From: Verrucomicrobium spinosum DSM 4136 = JCM 18804
GTDB taxonomy: Bacteria > Verrucomicrobiota > Verrucomicrobiia > Verrucomicrobiales > Verrucomicrobiaceae
Assembly (NCBI RefSeq): GCF_000172155.1
Contig: NZ_ABIZ01000001.1
Coordinates: forward strand, 1,302,001 to 1,366,000
Reading direction: 5' to 3'
Length of the DNA: 64,000 nt
Positions 60,679-64,000 of the stretch are shown piece after piece (the first letter of the stretch is position 1; the number at the start of each line of letters is the position of its first letter). The notes under the pieces were generated by a model. That model made no database searches and was not told the DNA's origin. It saw only the letters and a program-made list of their open reading frames with translations. A program made the translations under genes and the position numbers.

Positions 60679-61194
60679 ATGACTGACACCAAAGGAGACC
60701 GCGCCATCAAAGCAGCCATGGGACTGTTCCTTGCGGTGATGGGAGCGATTGCCACCTGGGTGCTCTGGCATGCGTACCAGCGGGCCGAGGAAACCCGGCA
60801 CTGGCAGCCGGTGGAGGCCGTAGTCATCATGTCACAGTTGATCACGAACCGTCCGAGTCCGCACTCCCCCCTGGGCTACCGGGCAGAGATTCACTATCGC
60901 TATACAGTCGGCGAGAAAACCTATACGGGCACGAAGGTGGAGCGGGTGGAGGGGGCCTCAAACAAGCAGGACAAGCCCATGGCCAAGGTAAGGCAGTTTC
61001 CGGTGGGTCACGTCATCACCTGCTATGTGAATCCCGATCATCCTGAGACGGCGATTCTCCAGCACGCGTCGCGAGCGGCGTTGTACTCTTTGTGGTTCCC
61101 CCTTTTGTTTGTGGTGGGCGGGTTCGGCATGATGGTCTCCGCCTTTCTCCGGCCCAAGACTTCGCCAGGGGTCACGCCCAAGTCCGTGTCATGA
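60679..61194 (+). CDS. DUF3592 membrane protein
   Basis: A 171-residue protein with one membrane helix at each end (AMGLFLAVMGAIATWVLWHA and ALYSLWFPLLFVVGGFGMMV) and an extracytoplasmic domain between them: HWQPVEAVVIMSQLIT, GYRAEIHYRYTVGEKTYTG, FPVGHVITCYVNPDHPETAI. This W-P-EA-V---Y-Y-V-G--Y-G ... G--V-CYVNP-NP pattern is that of DUF3592. Function unknown. Its stop overlaps the start of the channel gene (ATGA), so the two are coupled. Confidence 0.82.
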   Translation: MTDTKGDRAIKAAMGLFLAVMGAIATWVLWHAYQRAEETRHWQPVEAVVIMSQLITNRPSPHSPLGYRAEIHYRYTVGEKTYTGTKVERVEGASNKQDKPMAKVRQFPVGHVITCYVNPDHPETAILQHASRAALYSLWFPLLFVVGGFGMMVSAFLRPKTSPGVTPKSVS

Positions 61195-61955
61195 GTCGTT
61201 CCGGGAATACTTCTGAAACCAAGCTCCGGGTCTGGGACCTGGTGCTGGCGATGCTCTCCATCTACCTCCTCGTGGCTCTGGGGGCGGAGATGATTCTGGA
61301 TCTGGATGATGACATCCGGTGGGGGTTGAACCTCACGGATAACTTGATGTGTTTCATCTTTCTGGGGGACTTCTTTCACCGCCTGGGCACGGCACCCAAC
61401 CGGCTGGCATATCTGAAGTGGGGCTGGATCGATTTTGTCTCCAGCATCCCCTCGCTGGACATCTTCCGCTGGGGGCGGTTTTTCCGCCTGTTCCGCATTT
61501 TGCGCATCATCCGCTCTGGCCGGCAGATCCTGCTGGTGCTGCGGCAGAGCCGGGCGCAGAGTCTGCTGTTGAGCGTGCTTTTTGGCTGTTTCCTCATTGT
61601 GGATGTGGGGGCGATGGCCATGCTCCACTTTGAGAAGGGCGTGACGGGCTCCAACATCCAGACCGTGCAGGACGCCTTCTGGTGGGCCGTGGTGACCATG
61701 ACCACGGTGGGTTATGGCGACCACTATCCCGTGACCCCGGAGGGGCGCATGGTGGCGGCGTTTCTCATGATCACGGGCATCGGCCTTTTCGGCTCGCTGA
61801 CGGCGTATCTTTCATCGAACCTCTTGAAGAAGGATGCGGAGAAGGAGGTGGGGGATTTGAATGCGGTGCTTGCCAAGCTGGAGAGCGTGGAGCGGAAGCT
61901 GGAGGCGGTGGAGGCCCGCCTGGCAGGAGAGGCTGGGCGGAAGGAGAACGGTTGA
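61191..61955 (+). CDS. Voltage-gated-type potassium channel
   Basis: A 254-residue ion channel. S1 LVLAMLSIYLLVALGAEMIL, S2-S3 around NLMCFIFLGDFFHRL and WIDFVSSIPSLDI, an S4-like helix RWGRFFRLFRILRIIRSGRQ with regularly spaced Arg, pore helix AFWWAVVTMTTVGYGDHYP (filter VGYGD ~173-177) and S6 MVAAFLMITGIGLFGSLTAYL. The last ~45 residues form a coiled coil (LAKLESVERKLEAVEARL) that may hold the tetramer. Selectivity for K+ follows from VGYGD. Coupled by ATGA to the DUF3592 gene. Confidence 0.9.
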   Translation: MSRSGNTSETKLRVWDLVLAMLSIYLLVALGAEMILDLDDDIRWGLNLTDNLMCFIFLGDFFHRLGTAPNRLAYLKWGWIDFVSSIPSLDIFRWGRFFRLFRILRIIRSGRQILLVLRQSRAQSLLLSVLFGCFLIVDVGAMAMLHFEKGVTGSNIQTVQDAFWWAVVTMTTVGYGDHYPVTPEGRMVAAFLMITGIGLFGSLTAYLSSNLLKKDAEKEVGDLNAVLAKLESVERKLEAVEARLAGEAGRKENG

Positions 61956-62249
61956 GAGGTTCCTCAATGAGCGCGTTGGAGGGGGCGGTTCCCCCATTTG
62001 AGTCCGGGAATGTCGCGCCCGTGAAGCTTGAGTCCCCGGCGAGCCGCCGGGAACGGCAGGCCAGCGGCCTGCGCTCCCCAATACAATGATGTGTTCCCGG
62101 CATCTTGCCGGGAACGTCAGTCTGTTGGGGCTCGATGAAGCGTTTTGGGTCCGCGAAAGCGGCGGTTCCCGCATGCACTCCATAGCGACTTCGTCGCCAG
62201 GTATGGGGGGTGGAGGGGGAGGAACTCCGGCTCCTGCAGGCATCCCTGG
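61956..62249. repeat. Intergenic repeats with strong hairpins
   Basis: No gene. 62093-62115 is a perfect nine-base-stem hairpin GTTCCCGGCATCTTGCCGGG plus AAC, the counterpart of 7036-7058. 62065-62085 GCGGCCTGCGCTCCCCAA is also shared with the 7.05 kb copy in opposite orientation. 62148-62212 holds CGCGAAAGCGGCGGTTCCCG and the GCGACttcGTCGC hairpin (62185-62197), as at 14308. Confidence 0.8.
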
Positions 62250-62654
62250 CCGTCCCGCATGCGGGACCAATGCCATCAGGGAAAACGCATCGTCTTGCTG
62301 TTTTGCCTTGGCGCGCCCCGGAGCCGCGATGGCGCAACCGCCACGACTGTAACTGGTGAGCCCCTTTCAGAAGGGCCGAAGGTCCGGGTTCATACCAGCC
62401 TGGGGCAACGCCCCAGGGATAGATGGCCAAACTACCCTTGAGGGCTGTAGGCCCGGTGTCATCAAGTCTGCCTATGACGAGCATCCCTGAATGACGTCGG
62501 GCCTACAGCCCTCAACATCTAAAACGAGCGCCCGCCTTGGGCGTTGCCCAAGGCTGCAATGATGGCGGACCTTCGGCCCTCAATACTTTCACAAAAGAGA
62601 GATGCTCGACCTCTCCACTTTTCCCTGATGGCATTGGTCCCGCATGCGGGACGG
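62250..62654. repeat. Nested inverted repeat (paired REP/MITE-like element)
   Basis: Outer arms 62250-62285 and 62619-62654 are a perfect 36-base inverted repeat (start CCGTCCCGCATGCGGGACCA). Inside, three more symmetric layers share one centre near 62476: AGGGCCGAAGGTCCG (62372-62386 / 62566-62580, perfect), small hairpins TGGGGCAACGCCCCA (62401) and TTGGGCGTTGCCCAA (62537), and 25-base arms starting TTGAGGGCTGTAGGCCCG (62438-62462 / 62491-62515, two differences). So two ~91-base REP-like units lie head to head inside a larger inverted pair. No gene is supported. Confidence 0.92.
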
Positions 62655-62815
62655 TACTCCAACCCGGTTTGCGATGGCTGGTTGTTGTTTGGTTTTTCTT
62701 CGTGCCTTTGTGTGAGGAATATCAAATTTCCGCAGGCTGAAGCCTGTACTCCGTACAACTCAGCCCCAACACCTTGACCACTGACGCACTGACGCACTGC
62801 CCACTGACGCACCGG
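62655..62815. repeat. Short repeats between the palindrome and the propeller gene
   Basis: No gene. 62774-62812 has CACTGACGCACTGACGCACT and CACTGCCCACTGACGCAC, the reverse complement of the octamer and heptamer units seen at 49973 and 50902. It ends four bases before the stop of the minus-strand gene. Confidence 0.75.
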
Positions 62816-64000
62816 CTACTGGCTCCTCTTCTGCTGCAAGTTCCTCCCCTCATACCGCCACAGGGCAAGAGTGGACTCCTCGTCCAGGGTCGCGAAGGTC
62901 CAGAGGTCGGCGCAGGGCATGACGGCGGTGACCCGTCTGGGAAGGTCGAACTGCCAGCGCTGGATGGAGCCAGTGTGATTGGCGAGGACGATGGTGCCCT
63001 GGCTGCCGCTGATGACGTGCAGGGCACCGTCGTTGGTGAAGGAGGTGGCGGCGGAGGGTTCGAGGTCAGACGCGACCAGCATGGCGTGGGGCTGGGCGCC
63101 GCCGAGCCAGAGGACATGGGCTTCTGCCCCGGCGGCGACGGCGACGCGGGGGCTGCTCCAGGCGGGGGCGGGCACGAGGGAGCGCACCGGGGCGTCGAAG
63201 GTGATTTCCTCGAAGTCCCGTTGCGGGGTGCTTCCCAGTGGCATGAGGATGACGCGGTTCAGGGCGGCAAGAACCACGTGTGTGGCCGTCACCACCATGG
63301 GCAGCGGTGTGGGGGGCATGGGCAGGTCGTCCAGACCTTCCACGAGCCGGTCATTGGAAATGGTGCCCTGGGGTGAGAACTGGCTGAGCCGCCAGCCCAC
63401 CCGGGTGAGTCGCAGTGCCCAGAGGCAGCCGTTTGCATCATAGGCGGCTGCCCAGATGGGATCGGTGAGCCAGCCCGGGGTGCCAATCTCCACCTGGGGG
63501 TCTGTTGGCACACTGCCGGGCAGGGAGTGCAGATGCACCACCGTGGGGGACTGGGGCAGATGCACCAGATATTTCCTCGTGTTTCTGGCGGCCACCAGCA
63601 GCGGAACGGGGGTGGCGGACCAGTCATCGCTGGACAGGTTCCACTCGATCTGCCGGGCGGTGGAGGCCTCACGGAAGCCTGCGTGCAGCCCCAGAAGACG
63701 GGGATGCCTGGCATCGTAGGCCAGCAGGCAGAAGCTGTCGTGCACCGCGGCTGCCTGCACCACTTTGAGCCCCTGTTTCTTCCAGGGCAGGCTGGCGCTG
63801 AAGATGGACACCAGATCCACTCTGCCCGCAGGGGCGATCTTCGGGGTGCGTTGCGACAGGGCAGGGCGGCGTGTGGTCTGGTGCTCGTCCAGGTGGCGGC
63901 GTCCATCTCTGGCCAGCAGGGTATCGGCGGGGCTCAGGCACTGGAGCAGTCGCATGAGCGTGCTGCGCTGGCCGTCCGGCACGGTGGGCAGGAGGCGGGC
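62816..64000 (-). CDS. Beta-propeller-like protein (5' end outside window)
   Basis: At least 394 residues; the frame stays open to the window edge, so the N-terminus is missing. After a helical start (LMRLLQCLSPADTLLARDGR) come repeated strand patterns such as SFCLLAYDARHPRLLGLHAG, NGCLWALRLTRVGWRLSQFS, RVAVAAGAEAHVLWLGGAQP, DGALHVISGSQGTIVLANHT and LWTFATLDEESTLALWRYEG, as in a WD40-like or bpX-type propeller. Such propellers accompany MoxR-ATPase/vWA genes in some conflict-linked ternary systems; no such gene is visible here, so this is only a hint. Confidence 0.55.
   Translation of the reverse strand, partial: ARLLPTVPDGQRSTLMRLLQCLSPADTLLARDGRRHLDEHQTTRRPALSQRTPKIAPAGRVDLVSIFSASLPWKKQGLKVVQAAAVHDSFCLLAYDARHPRLLGLHAGFREASTARQIEWNLSSDDWSATPVPLLVAARNTRKYLVHLPQSPTVVHLHSLPGSVPTDPQVEIGTPGWLTDPIWAAAYDANGCLWALRLTRVGWRLSQFSPQGTISNDRLVEGLDDLPMPPTPLPMVVTATHVVLAALNRVILMPLGSTPQRDFEEITFDAPVRSLVPAPAWSSPRVAVAAGAEAHVLWLGGAQPHAMLVASDLEPSAATSFTNDGALHVISGSQGTIVLANHTGSIQRWQFDLPRRVTAVMPCADLWTFATLDEESTLALWRYEGRNLQQKRSQ

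Overview
The window is a GC-rich stretch of a bacterial chromosome, most likely from Verrucomicrobiota (Verrucomicrobium/Prosthecobacter type). The main pointers are a giant secreted protein built of autotransporter-type beta-strand repeats and ending in a PEP-CTERM sorting tag, a GH75 chitosanase-like protein, a DUF3604/HupE/parvulin operon, and many short hairpin repeats between genes. I see no rRNA, tRNA, CRISPR array or insertion sequence. The placement is inference from gene content, not a search.

Layout. 0-4.2 kb: surface glycan genes (FAD oxidoreductase end, GT87-like membrane protein, two GT2 glycosyltransferases, a GNAT-like protein). 4.2-6.7 kb: ROK fructokinase, metF, SnoaL-like protein. 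7.1-8.1 kb: a small protein plus a zeta-toxin-like kinase broken by a frameshift. 8.2-14.0 kb: ABC-F ATPase, a LolD/MacB-like exporter pair and a DUF4407 protein. 14.4-20.9 kb: an SsuD-type monooxygenase divergent from a tight operon (Gfo/Idh/MocA dehydrogenase, SorA-like sulfite dehydrogenase, SorB-like cytochrome c, MFS carrier, ROK repressor) closed by a strong terminator. 21-25.2 kb: phosphopantetheinyl transferase, GH75 protein, SDR, cupin. 25.2-27.5 kb: PAS-AraC regulator divergent from xylA. 27.7-33.7 kb: the giant repeat protein.

34-44.3 kb: many exported proteins (pyruvyl-transferase-like Tat protein, Pro/Gly/Arg-rich protein, a lipase-like gene with three apparent frameshifts, the parvulin-HupE-DUF3604 operon, a DPRGIA minisatellite protein, a LolA-like protein, a lipoprotein hydrolase). 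45-50 kb: a RibD-type reductase, a membrane protein, a periplasmic rhodanese and a response regulator fused to a metallo-beta-lactamase fold. 50-57 kb: TPM protein, secreted alpha/beta hydrolase, folA and two tandem SGNH-like lipoproteins. 57-64 kb: nagA, recJ, a DUF3592 protein, an ion channel and a beta-propeller protein cut by the window end.

The best candidate for a new system is the 14.4-20.9 kb locus. The parts fit uptake of a sulfonated sugar-like compound, oxidative removal of sulfite, oxidation of the sulfite to sulfate with electrons to cytochrome c, and processing of the carbon skeleton under a sugar-sensing repressor. The second theme is repeats: octamer and heptamer arrays at gene ends, a 152-bp tandem array with two hairpins per unit, REP-like hairpins whose stems change in sequence but stay paired, and a nested palindrome at 62.25-62.65 kb.
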